Positions 1 to 7,531 of a stretch of DNA of 14,932 nucleotides are shown piece by piece (positions within the stretch are counted from its first letter, which is position 1; every line of letters begins with the position of its first letter). This DNA is from Candidatus Aphodoplasma excrementigallinarum (GTDB taxonomy: Bacteria; Bacillota; Clostridia; UBA1381; UMGS1253): contig DVOF01000129.1 of assembly GCA_018713805.1 (NCBI GenBank), positions 1 to 14,932 of the forward strand, read 5' to 3'. A program made the translations under genes and the position numbers. Below the pieces are notes generated by a model that had not been told where the DNA came from, did no database searches, and saw only the letters and a list, made by a program, of their open reading frames with translations.

Positions 1-1
1 C

Positions 2-1747
2 ACGTATGCCGGCGCGCACCGCTATCTTGCGGTCGCTTCATGGGTGCTGTCCGCGCTCAGCGCATTTATCGCCCTTGTGCCCTTCTGGTATATCTGGAGG
101 ATACTCCAGGAGGTGCTCGCGGTCGCGCCCGATTTCACGCAGGCACAAAATCTTGTACATAACGGCTCTATGGCGGTCGTATATTCGATTTTGGCTGTAC
201 TGGTCTACATTGCGGCGCTCTTATGCTCCCACCTTGCCGCCTTTCGCGTACAGACCAACCTGCGCATACAGGCCATGGAGCACATTGTGACGCTGCCGCT
301 CGGTTTTGTCGAAAGCTTTGGCAGCGGACGGCTGCGGAAAATTGTCAACGAGTCCAGCGCCGCAACGGAAACCTATCTGGCCCATCAGCTCCCGGATAAG
401 GCAAACGCAATCGCCACGCCGGTCGGCCTGCTGATCCTGCTGTTCGCCTTTGACTGGCGGCTCGGGCTTTTCAGCCTGGCGCCCGTTTTACTGGGGTTTC
501 TGATCATGATGCGGATGACCGGGGAAAAAATGCGCCAGAAAATGACCGAATACCAAAACGCCTTAGACGACATGTCAAATGAGGCGGTGGAGTATGTGCG
601 CGGTATCCCGGTCGTAAAGACGTTCGGGCAGACGATCTTTTCCTTTAAACGCTTCAAGTCGTCGATCGACCGCTACGGCAAGTGGGTCATCGCCTATACA
701 AAGGAGCTGCGGACGCCCATGCTGTTCTACACGGCGGCAATCAACAGCGTATTTGTGTTTTTGATTGCGGCAGCGTTCCTGTTTACGCAGGACGGCGTTA
801 CAAGCGCCTTCCTCCTCAACCTTCTGTTCTACATCATCATAACGCCGATTATCTCCGTTACGCTGACAAAAATCATGTTCCAGAGCGAAAATGCCATGAT
901 CGTAGACGACGCGCTTGCCCGCATCGACAGCGTGATGGACTTGGAGCCGCTCCCGCAACCTGTTTCGCCGAAGCATCCAGCGGACGCTTCGGTCGAGCTG
1001 CAAGACGTCAGCTACAGCTACGACGGCGAGAAAAACGCGCTCGAACACGTGTCGCTGCGGATACCTGCCGGACAGACGGCCGCCTTTGTCGGGCCGTCCG
1101 GCGGCGGAAAAACAACGCTCGCAAACATCATCTCGCGCTTTTTTGACCCGCAGCAGGGCAGCGTGCTGGTCGGCGGCGTCGATGTAAAAGACATCGGGAA
1201 GGCGGAACTGATGAATCAGATTTCGTTTGTATTCCAAAACAGCAGGCTGACCAAGGCTTCCATCCTCGACAATGTCCGTATGGGACGGCCGCAGGCGAGC
1301 CGTGAGGAGGCACTGACCGCGCTGAAAGAGGCGCAGTGCATGGATATCATTGAAAAGCTCCCCCAGGGCGTAGACACCGTAATCGGGACGAAGGGCGTTT
1401 ACCTGTCCGGCGGCGAGCAGCAGCGGATTGCGATTGCACGCGTCCTGCTCAAAAACTCGCCCATCATTATCCTCGACGAGGCGACCGCGTTTGCCGACCC
1501 GGACAACGAAAGCCGCGTCCAGTCGGCCTTCTCCAAGCTGGCGCAGGGACGCACCATCATCATGATTGCGCACCGGCTCTCTACCGTCGTCAACGCCGGC
1601 CGGATATTTGTACTCAAAGACGGGCGCATTACCGAGCAGGGCACGCATAAGGAGCTGATTGCACAAAACGGCCTGTACAGCTCCATGTGGAGAGACTACC
1701 AGACCTCGGTAAATTGGAAAGTGGAAAAGGAGGGGGCTGCACGATGA
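2..1747 (+). CDS. ABC exporter-fold half-transporter, first subunit (5' truncated by window)
   Basis: This encodes a fused membrane/ATPase ABC half-transporter of about 581 visible residues. The reading frame is open to the left edge with no start before GTG at 44, and the residues before that GTG (AGAHRYLAVASW) already read as the usual N-terminus, so the true start lies outside the window. Several hydrophobic membrane segments fill roughly 40-900. The nucleotide-binding domain starts near 990 and has Walker A GPSGGGKTT (1091-1117), Q-loop FVFQN, signature LSGGEQQ (from 1403), Walker B IIILDEAT with the catalytic Glu (about 1463-1486), and H-loop AHRLS. The D-loop region reads AFADPDNE rather than the common ASLD, a form I associate with the IrtA/YbtP-like siderophore-related branch; that link is recall, not a search. 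Its stop overlaps the next ABC gene by ATGA, so the two products probably form a heterodimer. The substrate is unknown. Confidence 0.93.
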   Translation, partial: TYAGAHRYLAVASWVLSALSAFIALVPFWYIWRILQEVLAVAPDFTQAQNLVHNGSMAVVYSILAVLVYIAALLCSHLAAFRVQTNLRIQAMEHIVTLPLGFVESFGSGRLRKIVNESSAATETYLAHQLPDKANAIATPVGLLILLFAFDWRLGLFSLAPVLLGFLIMMRMTGEKMRQKMTEYQNALDDMSNEAVEYVRGIPVVKTFGQTIFSFKRFKSSIDRYGKWVIAYTKELRTPMLFYTAAINSVFVFLIAAAFLFTQDGVTSAFLLNLLFYIIITPIISVTLTKIMFQSENAMIVDDALARIDSVMDLEPLPQPVSPKHPADASVELQDVSYSYDGEKNALEHVSLRIPAGQTAAFVGPSGGGKTTLANIISRFFDPQQGSVLVGGVDVKDIGKAELMNQISFVFQNSRLTKASILDNVRMGRPQASREEALTALKEAQCMDIIEKLPQGVDTVIGTKGVYLSGGEQQRIAIARVLLKNSPIIILDEATAFADPDNESRVQSAFSKLAQGRTIIMIAHRLSTVVNAGRIFVLKDGRITEQGTHKELIAQNGLYSSMWRDYQTSVNWKVEKEGAAR

Positions 1748-3474
1748 TTGAGCGGTTACAGAAAAAATATGCCCTGTCGCGGCAGGGCGCGATTGATTTG
1801 ATCAAGGGCTGCATTGCCTGCATATTGCAAAACATTGCGCTGATGTTCCCGGTCGGGCTTCTCTACTATCTGGTGGGCGACTTCCTCAACGGGACGATGT
1901 CGAATGCAAGGCTGCCGTTTTACATTGTGGGCTGCGCCATCTGCATTGGGCTGATCTTTTTGACGGCGTGGTTCCAGTACAACGCCACATACTTTGCCAC
2001 CTATACGGAAAGCGGCATCCGCCGCGTTTCTCTGGCGGAAAAGCTGCGCAAGCTCCCCCTGTCCTATTTTGGGAAAAAGGACCTTGCCGACCTGACGAGT
2101 ACGATCATGGCGGACTGTACCTTTTTGGAGCAGGCTTTTTCACACTTTATCCCGGAACTGATCGGCTCTATGATTTCGACGCTCCTGATCGCTGTCGGCC
2201 TGTTCGTGTTTGACTGGAGAATGGCGCTTGCAGCGTTATGGGTGCTGCCGGTCTCGTTTGCCATCGTCGGCCTGTCCGCCAAGGTGCAGGAACGGCTCAA
2301 CGCCCGCCAGATGGATGCAAAGATGGCCTGTGCCGACGGAATCCAGGAATGCATTGAAACTGTCCGTGACCTGAAGGCGAACAATGCGGAAAAGGGCTAT
2401 CTAAAAGGCCTTATCCAAAAAATCCGCGCCGTGGAAAAGCGCGCCATCATCTCAGAGCTTGGAACGGCTGTCTTCGTCGTTTCCGCCACACTCGTTTTAA
2501 AGCTCGGCATCGTGACCGTGGCGCTGGTTGGCTCGGTGTTGCTGATCGACGGCTCGCTCGACGTATTGACGTTCTTTCTGTTCCTGCTTGTCGTGTCGAG
2601 GCTGTACGACCCGCTGCAAAGTGCACTCCAGAACCTCGCCGCCGTGATATCCACCCGGACAAATATCGGGCGGATGAACGAAATTTTTGACCATCCCGTG
2701 CAGGAGGGCGCTACGGCCCTTACCAACCAGGGGTGCGACATTGTCTTCGACCACGTTGGCTTCGCCTATAACAGCGGGGAAACCGTGTTAAAAGACGTAT
2801 CGTTTACGGCAAAGCAGGGCGAGGTGACGGCTCTTGTCGGCCCGTCCGGCGGCGGCAAGACGACGGCCTCCCGGCTGGCCTCCCGTTTTTGGGACGCAGA
2901 CAGCGGGCGGATAACCGTCGGCGGAATGGATATTTCCAAAATTGACCCGGAAACGCTCCTCTCCCTCTATTCAATTGTTTTTCAGGATGTTACACTGTTC
3001 AATAATACCATTATGGAAAACATCCGCATTGGGAGAAAAGACGCCACAGACGAGGAGGTGATTGCGGCGGCAAAGCTGGCAAACTGTGAAGGCTTTGCTA
3101 ACAAGCTGCCGGAAAAATGGAACACGCTGATTGGGGAAAACGGCTGCACGCTGTCCGGCGGGGAACGCCAGCGAATTTCCATTGCACGGGCATTTTTGAA
3201 AAATGCGCCAATCATCCTGCTTGACGAGGCAACCGCCTCGCTCGACGTTGAGAATGAAAGCCTGATCCAGAGTGCGATTTCAAGACTGATTCAGGACAAA
3301 ACGGTTCTTGTCATCGCGCATCGGATGCGGACGGTAGCCGGCGCGGACAAGGTCGTCGTCCTTGCAAACGGAATCGTCGAGGAGCAAGGCTCCCCCGATA
3401 CGCTCCTCCAGCATGATGGCCTATACAGCCGCATGGTAAAGCTCCAAACGGAGAGCCAGACGTGGTCGCTGTAG
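1744..3474 (+). CDS. ABC exporter-fold half-transporter, second subunit
   Basis: This is a 576-residue ABC half-transporter, probably the partner of the upstream one. I chose ATG 1744 because it overlaps the upstream TGA as ATGA and has AAGGAGGGGG just before it; an in-frame ATG at 1687 lies inside the upstream gene and lacks such a site. The N-terminal half holds about six hydrophobic segments. The ATPase half has Walker A GPSGGGKTT (2839-2865), Q-loop IVFQD, signature LSGGERQR, Walker B IILLDEAT followed by a canonical ASLD D-loop, and H-loop AHRMR. All catalytic residues are present, as in the first subunit. Whether the pair exports a compound or imports an iron chelate in exporter fold (as IrtAB and YbtPQ do) cannot be decided without the genes to the left. 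Transcription should stop at the hairpin at 3508-3540. Confidence 0.93.
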   Translation: MIERLQKKYALSRQGAIDLIKGCIACILQNIALMFPVGLLYYLVGDFLNGTMSNARLPFYIVGCAICIGLIFLTAWFQYNATYFATYTESGIRRVSLAEKLRKLPLSYFGKKDLADLTSTIMADCTFLEQAFSHFIPELIGSMISTLLIAVGLFVFDWRMALAALWVLPVSFAIVGLSAKVQERLNARQMDAKMACADGIQECIETVRDLKANNAEKGYLKGLIQKIRAVEKRAIISELGTAVFVVSATLVLKLGIVTVALVGSVLLIDGSLDVLTFFLFLLVVSRLYDPLQSALQNLAAVISTRTNIGRMNEIFDHPVQEGATALTNQGCDIVFDHVGFAYNSGETVLKDVSFTAKQGEVTALVGPSGGGKTTASRLASRFWDADSGRITVGGMDISKIDPETLLSLYSIVFQDVTLFNNTIMENIRIGRKDATDEEVIAAAKLANCEGFANKLPEKWNTLIGENGCTLSGGERQRISIARAFLKNAPIILLDEATASLDVENESLIQSAISRLIQDKTVLVIAHRMRTVAGADKVVVLANGIVEEQGSPDTLLQHDGLYSRMVKLQTESQTWSL

Positions 3475-3507
3475 AGATTTTATTGATGTAAGCCCAGTTT
3501 TTGATAC

Positions 3508-3540
3508 AAAAAAAGGAGTAAGCAAAGCTTACTCCTTTTT
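3508..3540. terminator. Bidirectional intrinsic terminator shared by ABC pair and tRNA-Gln
   Basis: A perfect 9-bp stem, GGAGTAAGC (3515-3523) with GCTTACTCC (3527-3535), has a 3-nt loop. It is flanked by seven A residues on the left and five T residues on the right, so both strands show a stem followed by a T-run. On the plus strand it lies 33 bp after the ABC stop; on the minus strand it begins right after the CCA end of the tRNA gene. Confidence 0.88.
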
Positions 3541-3613
3541 GGTTGCGGAACTAGGATTCGAACCCAGACAAAGCGAGTCAGAGTCGCTTGTGCTACCCTT
3601 ACACAATTCCGCA
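3540..3613 (-). tRNA. tRNA-Gln (anticodon CUG, reads CAG)
   Basis: Read on the minus strand, this folds as a complete 74-nt tRNA with encoded CCA. The acceptor stem is TGCGGAA with TTCCGCA. The short D stem is GTG/CAC around a GG-containing loop. The anticodon stem AGCGA/TCGCT closes the loop CTCTGAC, placing CTG at positions 34-36. The variable loop has 4 nt, and the T arm is CTGGG/CCTAG (one G-U pair) with loop TTCGAAT. The weak U1-A72 first pair agrees with glutamine identity. It has its own promoter (3636-3664), and its terminator follows CCA directly. Confidence 0.94.
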
Positions 3614-3635
3614 TTATCTCTGAGGCACGATAAAT

Positions 3636-3664
3636 ATGATATACTATTTTTCGCCTTCTGTCAA
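3636..3664 (-). promoter_or_regulatory. Sigma-A promoter of tRNA-Gln
   Basis: On the minus strand a perfect -35 TTGACA (3659-3664) and a -10 TATCAT (3636-3641) are separated by exactly 17 bp. Transcription would start near 3629, about 15 nt before the mature tRNA 5' end, which is usual for a singly transcribed tRNA. Confidence 0.85.
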
Positions 3665-3684
3665 GTATTTTTTCTAATTTTTCA

Positions 3685-3725
3685 AAAAAATATACATTTC
3701 GGTACGAAAATCCCGTACCGAAATG
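3685..3725 (-). terminator. Intrinsic terminator of the aminotransferase gene
   Basis: A perfect 12-bp stem, CATTTCGGTACG (3695-3706) with CGTACCGAAATG (3714-3725), has a 7-nt loop. It lies 15 bp after the aminotransferase stop on the minus strand and is followed there by TATATTTTTTT. The plus strand has no T-run after the stem, so it works in the minus direction. It separates the aminotransferase gene from the tRNA promoter. Confidence 0.85.
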
Positions 3726-3740
3726 CACTTTGCCACTCTA

Positions 3741-4928
3741 TTACATTGCAAGGAATTTCTCAAGCCGGTCAAGGCCTTCTTTGATGCTTTCCATGCTCGT
3801 CGCATAGGACCAGCGCACATAGCTGTCTGCGCCAAAGCCGCTCCCGGGCACGACCGCCACGTTGGCCTTCTCCAGAAAAGCATTTGCAAAATCGTCGCTC
3901 CCGCCGATATAACAGCCCGCAATTTCCTTCCCAATCAGTTTGGAAATGTTCATCAGGACATAAAACGCACCATGCGGACACAGGCACGATACGCCATCCA
4001 TGCGGTTGATTCGGTCAACCATGTAGTTCCGCCGCTCCAAAAATGCGTTCCGCATCATCTCCACCGTTTCCGTCGGGCCGTCAAGCGCGGCAACCGCCGC
4101 AGCCTGCGCGATCGTGTTCGGGTTCGACGTTGCATGGCTCTGTACGTTGCTCATAACCTTTGCCAGTGCCACGTTCGAGGCCGTGTAGCCGATTCTCCAC
4201 CCCGTCATGGCATACGTCTTGGAAACGCCGTTTACCACAATCGTCAAATCCTTGATTGCATCCCCAAAGGTTGCAATGCTGACCGGTTTGCCCTCATAGG
4301 TTAAATGTTCGTAGATTTCATCCGATACAACATAGATATCATGCTCAACCGCGACCTGCGCAATCTCCCGGAGTTCCTCCTCGTCGTAGACCATCCCGGT
4401 CGGGTTGCTCGGCGAATTGATGATGATCGCCCTCGTTTTCGGCGTGATAACCGCCTTCAGGTCCTCGATCGAAAATTTAAAATCATTTTCTTCCTTGGTA
4501 GGAAGAAACACCGGGACGCCGTCCGCAATCTTGACCATCTCCGGATAGCTCACCCAGTACGGCGCAGGGATAATCACCTCGTCGCCCGGGTTGCAGATTG
4601 CCATGAATATATTGACGAGCGAGTGCTTTGCACCATTCGACACGACAATGTTTGCCGGTTCATAGTCCAAACCGTTGTCGCGCTTGAATTTCCGGCATAT
4701 CGCCTGCTTCAGCTCAAGTGTGCCGGACGCCGGCGTATATTTTGTCTTCCCCTGCTTGATCGCCTCGATCGCAGCGTCCTTGATATGCTGCGGCGTGTCA
4801 AAATCCGGCTCCCCGGCGCCAAAGCCGACAACGTCAAGCCCCTGCGCCTTCATGCTTTTAAATTTTGCATCGATCGCAAGCGTCGACGACGGGCTGATGC
4901 CGCTTGCCTTTTTTGCTATGCTGCTCAT
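3741..4928 (-). CDS. aspB: Class I PLP-dependent aspartate aminotransferase (AspB type)
   Basis: This 395-residue cytosolic enzyme probably interconverts aspartate and 2-oxoglutarate with oxaloacetate and glutamate. It shows the fold-type I aminotransferase signatures: PAPYWVSYPEM with Trp125, NSPSNPTG with Asn175, SDEIYE with Asp203 for the pyridine nitrogen, the PLP-binding Lys237 in VSKTYAMTGWRIGY, and Arg372 in VRWSYA for the substrate carboxylate. I chose ATG 4928 because GGAGGG lies 8 nt upstream and the protein then begins MSSIAKKA, as relatives do; an in-frame ATG at 4979 would add 17 unmatched residues and lies within the likely leader. Length is normal for the family. It is transcribed alone, from the promoter at 5002-5030 to the hairpin at 3685-3725. 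Subfamily specificity (aspartate against prephenate or other amino acids) is inferred. Confidence 0.92.
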   Translation of the reverse strand: MSSIAKKASGISPSSTLAIDAKFKSMKAQGLDVVGFGAGEPDFDTPQHIKDAAIEAIKQGKTKYTPASGTLELKQAICRKFKRDNGLDYEPANIVVSNGAKHSLVNIFMAICNPGDEVIIPAPYWVSYPEMVKIADGVPVFLPTKEENDFKFSIEDLKAVITPKTRAIIINSPSNPTGMVYDEEELREIAQVAVEHDIYVVSDEIYEHLTYEGKPVSIATFGDAIKDLTIVVNGVSKTYAMTGWRIGYTASNVALAKVMSNVQSHATSNPNTIAQAAAVAALDGPTETVEMMRNAFLERRNYMVDRINRMDGVSCLCPHGAFYVLMNISKLIGKEIAGCYIGGSDDFANAFLEKANVAVVPGSGFGADSYVRWSYATSMESIKEGLDRLEKFLAM

Positions 4929-5001
4929 CCAAATTCCCTCCAAAGTAACTTTTGAATCAAAAGTATGTTTTTCTTTCATTTTATCTCTTTAAAACGCTTC
5001 T

Positions 5002-5030
5002 ATTGTACCATAATGAAATATATTTTGCAA
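5002..5030 (-). promoter_or_regulatory. Sigma-A promoter of the aminotransferase gene
   Basis: On the minus strand TTGCAA (5025-5030) and TACAAT (5002-5007) are separated by 17 bp. Transcription would start near 4995, leaving a leader of about 67 nt, too short to hold a T-box. Confidence 0.75.
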
Positions 5031-5083
5031 GATATTATTGAAAATCTTTTAAATTTTTCTCTCATTTTTCCATAGAAGGAGTG

Positions 5084-5791
5084 TCAGCGCTCCGTATCTC
5101 CGATTTCACCCCTTAGTTTGCCTAACGCTTTTGTTTCAATACGCGATACATAGGAACGGGAAATATTGAGCAGCTTTGCAATCTCGCGCTGCGTGGCGGG
5201 CTCGCAATCGCCAAGCCCATAGCGCATTTTTAGCACCTTTTTCTCGCGTGGGCTGAGCTTGTGCTCGATTGCCTCATACAATTTGCTGACCTGCGATTTT
5301 AAAGCCAAAGAGTCATCAATATCCTCGTCGTCGCTGTATATGACATTCAAAAGCGATATGGCGTTCCCCTCACTGTCTGTGCCGATCGGGTCCTGGAGGG
5401 AGGTCTCGCGCTGGCGGTTCTTGCCCGCACGCATCACCATGAGGATTTCATTTTGGATACAGCGCGCCGCATACGTTGCCAGGCGGATTTTTTTCGTTTC
5501 ATCAAAGCTGTCGATCGCTTTGATCAGGCCGATTGTCCCAATGGAAATCAGGTCATCCGAGTCATTCCCGGCTGTCGGCGCATATTTTTTTACAATATGC
5601 GCCACAAGCCGGAGATTGTGTTCAATCAATTTCCCGCGCGCTTCCCCGTCCCCCGCCTTGCACCGCCGCAGATATTCGCGCTCTTCCTGTGCGCTAAGCG
5701 GCTTAGGGAACGCATAATTGCCCGATATGTACCCGGATAAAAAGAACTGATAAAATAAGTTGACTATGTACCCGAACAAAAAACCAAACAA
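5084..5791 (-). CDS. sigK: Sporulation RNA polymerase sigma factor SigK (uninterrupted)
   Basis: This 235-residue sigma-70 family factor directs late mother-cell transcription during sporulation in Bacilli and many Clostridia. The match is strong: AFPKPLS, LIEHNLRLVAHIVKKY, DLISIGTIGLIKAIDSF (region 2), ATYAARCIQNEILM (region 2.4), DPIGTDSEGN, and a C-terminal helix-turn-helix TQREIAKLLNISRSYVSRIE (region 4.2). The N-terminal 19 residues are very hydrophobic and end LSGYISGNYAFP, resembling the pro-sequence that SpoIVFB removes from B. subtilis pro-SigK. The start is TTG at 5791, supported by GGGAGGGG 6 nt upstream. The gene is continuous, so no skin-type element splits it here. It stands alone between terminators or gaps. 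A SigE-like -10 lies upstream (5828-5835). Confidence 0.92.
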   Translation of the reverse strand: MFGFLFGYIVNLFYQFFLSGYISGNYAFPKPLSAQEEREYLRRCKAGDGEARGKLIEHNLRLVAHIVKKYAPTAGNDSDDLISIGTIGLIKAIDSFDETKKIRLATYAARCIQNEILMVMRAGKNRQRETSLQDPIGTDSEGNAISLLNVIYSDDEDIDDSLALKSQVSKLYEAIEHKLSPREKKVLKMRYGLGDCEPATQREIAKLLNISRSYVSRIETKALGKLRGEIGDTER

Positions 5792-5827
5792 GATACACCC
5801 CTCCCAATAGAAAAACCGGATAGTTCC

Positions 5828-5835
5828 AATATATG
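5828..5835 (-). promoter_or_regulatory. Possible SigE-type -10 element upstream of sigK
   Basis: The minus strand reads CATATATT about 37 bp before the sigK start, close to the SigE -10 consensus CATACAAT known from B. subtilis, where sigK is transcribed by SigE. I see no convincing SigE -35 at the expected distance, and the hexamer TATATT could equally be a sigma-A -10 with a poor -35. Confidence 0.25.
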
Positions 5836-5922
5836 CTCCGGCCCTTCGTTTGGTGTCTGTCCTGTTTATTTCCTGACAAGCCTGCCTGCCGTGTCCCGAA
5901 CTCAGCTCCTCTTACTGCCAAT

Positions 5923-5964
5923 AAATACAAAAAGGGCTGCAAATTTGCAGCCCTTTTTGTATTT
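5923..5964 (-). terminator. Intrinsic terminator of the rluA/GNAT operon (perfect 42-bp palindrome)
   Basis: The two halves 5923-5943 and 5944-5964 are exact reverse complements. The stem core is AAAAAGGGCTGC with GCAGCCCTTTTT around a central AAATTT, and each strand has a T-run after the GC stem. It lies 29 bp after the acetyltransferase stop. It is symmetric, but no plus-strand gene runs into it. Confidence 0.85.
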
Positions 5965-5993
5965 CAGAAAGCAGCCTATCCATATAAATTGCG

Positions 5994-6509
5994 TCAGTCA
6001 ACGGTACGCTCCATCACATAATCGTCCATCACATACCCGCAGCCGATGTCCGCCGCCTGCTCCTTCACAGTATGGAAACCCTTTTTCCGATATACGGCGA
6101 TGGTATTATCATTGTGCCGGTTTACCGTAAGGTAGATTGCGTGCAAACCCGACTTCTTACATTCCTGTTCCAAAAATTCAAACGCACAGCTGGCAATCCC
6201 CTGGCCGCGGCATTCTTTTTTCAGGTACAGCTTACTTAGGAACATTTTTTCCTTCTCGCGCACAAAGCCGGTGTAGCCGACGCGCGTGCCATCCTTGCAG
6301 ATAAAATAGTACTCGTACCCTGCACTGGCGATCTGCTGTTCCATGGCGGGTGCAGACTGGAATTTCTTGACCATATAGTCGATTTGCGCCTCCGTCAGGA
6401 TACAGGGGAAGTATTCGTGCCATATCTGATCCGCCAAAACGGCCAACGCGGCAATATCGTCCCTGCTTTCTACCCTTTCAAATGTAATGTCCATTTTCAT
6501 TTTATTCAT
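5994..6509 (-). CDS. GNAT-family N-acetyltransferase
   Basis: This 171-residue protein has the GNAT fold, which transfers an acetyl group from acetyl-CoA to an amine. Motif A reads LYLKKECRGQGIASCAFEFL, with the pyrophosphate-binding loop R101-G-Q-G-I-A, and motif B reads NDNTIAVYRKKGF around residues 133-145. ATG 6509 overlaps the rluA stop as ATGA, pointing to translational coupling. An in-frame ATG at 6500, with AAAGGG in front of it, is a plausible alternative start that removes three residues. The natural substrate (small molecule, protein N-terminus or toxin) cannot be told. Being second in an operon with a pseudouridine synthase does not itself imply a shared pathway. Composition is like its neighbours. 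Confidence 0.88.
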   Translation of the reverse strand: MNKMKMDITFERVESRDDIAALAVLADQIWHEYFPCILTEAQIDYMVKKFQSAPAMEQQIASAGYEYYFICKDGTRVGYTGFVREKEKMFLSKLYLKKECRGQGIASCAFEFLEQECKKSGLHAIYLTVNRHNDNTIAVYRKKGFHTVKEQAADIGCGYVMDDYVMERTVD

Positions 6510-7480
6510 CCCTTTATCTTAGTTTTCTGATTCCAGTACCCCTCTGCAAACGATACGCGCGACACCTGGAATTCCCGCCCATTGAGGTACGACAATATCC
6601 CGGCGTCCGTTGTAAAGTCAAAGGCCAGCCGGTATGCACAAAGTGCCTGGCGTGTACGCCCGGCACGCTTATTCTCCGCATTTTTGCCGTATTTCCCATC
6701 TCCGACGAGCGGATGCCCCATGTGTGCCATGTGGGCGCGGATTTGATGCGTGCGCCCAGTCACGAGGTCGATCTCAACCAAACTAATCCCCTCACGGTAT
6801 CCCAGCACGCGGTAGCGTGTGACGATCGTCTTGTACCCCGCACGCGGCGTGTCGGAAATAGACACCTGTTTTTTGCTTTCATCCTTCCGCAGATACGCGC
6901 GCTCCTCGCCGGCAGGCTTAGAAAACTTTCCAAAAGCAAGGCACAGGTAATATTTGTGTATTTCGCGGTCCTTTATCTTTTGGTTGAGAATGCGCAGCGT
7001 CTGCGCATTCTTAGCGGCAAGGACGATCCCTTCCGTGTTCCGGTCGATCCGGTTACACAGTGCGGGCGCAAATGTGTTTTCCTGCTCCGGCGCATATTCT
7101 CCCTTGCGGTACAAATAGCTTTGGATTTGTGCTATGAGGGTGTTTTGCGTATTGGATTCGTCCTCGTGGACGACCAGGCCGGCCGGCTTGTTGACAAGCA
7201 GGAGGTTTTCGTCCTCGTATACGATGTCGAGCTTTGGCGTAACGCTGCGGAATGCCTGCTCCGGCTCCGGCGCGGAAAAGAATTCGTCCCGGATATAGAA
7301 GCTGAGGATATCCCCGTCCCGAAGCTGATAACTCTCTTTGATATGTTTTCCATTGGCGCGGACGCACTTTTTCCGGATGGATTTATAAATAAGGCTTTGC
7401 GGCATGGCGGGAAAAAACTTTGCCATAAACCGGTCGAGCCTCTGGCCCGCATCATTGGAGCCGATCGTAACTGTTCGCAT
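6506..7480 (-). CDS. RluA-family pseudouridine synthase with S4 domain
   Basis: This 324-residue cytosolic RNA-modifying enzyme isomerises uridine to pseudouridine, most likely in 23S rRNA. Residues 1-65 resemble an S4 RNA-binding domain (GQRLDRFMAKFFP, YQLRDGDIL). The catalytic domain starts near residue 85 with DIVYEDENLLLVNKPAGLVV, followed by the active-site loop CNRIDRNTEG, where Asp146 is the catalytic aspartate. The conserved GRTHQIRAHMAHMGHPLVGD comes later. The loop has Asn143 in the place where many RluA, RluC and RluD members have His, and Glu150 in place of Ser; I take this as subfamily variation because Asp146 and the rest are intact. AGGTGA lies about 5 nt before ATG 7480. It overlaps the GNAT gene by 4 bp, forming a two-gene operon. 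The exact target uridine cannot be assigned. Confidence 0.92.
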   Translation of the reverse strand: MRTVTIGSNDAGQRLDRFMAKFFPAMPQSLIYKSIRKKCVRANGKHIKESYQLRDGDILSFYIRDEFFSAPEPEQAFRSVTPKLDIVYEDENLLLVNKPAGLVVHEDESNTQNTLIAQIQSYLYRKGEYAPEQENTFAPALCNRIDRNTEGIVLAAKNAQTLRILNQKIKDREIHKYYLCLAFGKFSKPAGEERAYLRKDESKKQVSISDTPRAGYKTIVTRYRVLGYREGISLVEIDLVTGRTHQIRAHMAHMGHPLVGDGKYGKNAENKRAGRTRQALCAYRLAFDFTTDAGILSYLNGREFQVSRVSFAEGYWNQKTKIKG

Positions 7481-7497
7481 TCGCTCACCTCAAAATC

Positions 7498-7506
7498 AGT
7501 ATAGCA
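7498..7506 (-). promoter_or_regulatory. Extended -10 promoter of rluA/GNAT operon
   Basis: The minus strand reads TGC followed by TATACT (7498-7503), an extended -10 element. No good -35 lies 16-18 bp upstream (TTTTCT at best). The start would fall near 7491, giving a very short leader that still includes the ribosome-binding site. Confidence 0.5.
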
Positions 7507-7531
7507 TAAATTTGCGCAAAAGAAAAGAGGC

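Noticed and set aside
575..1666. 363-codon open frame antisense to the first ABC gene, and similar long antisense frames at 4305-4955 and 13058-13864 and over rluA and GNAT
   Set aside because: They lie entirely opposite genes with clear family motifs, have no supporting motif or ribosome-binding site, and read as Arg/His-rich shadow sequence expected from GC-rich codon usage.
4929..4995. T-box or other riboswitch in the aminotransferase leader
   Set aside because: The predicted leader is about 67 nt, with no T-box motif and no competing terminator hairpin.
5081..5096. GGAGYG/CGCTCC hairpin overlapping the sigK stop codon as a terminator
   Set aside because: The stem is only 6 bp with one G-U pair, and no T-run follows it on the minus strand (TTCTATGG). 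It may help but is not supported as an intrinsic terminator.
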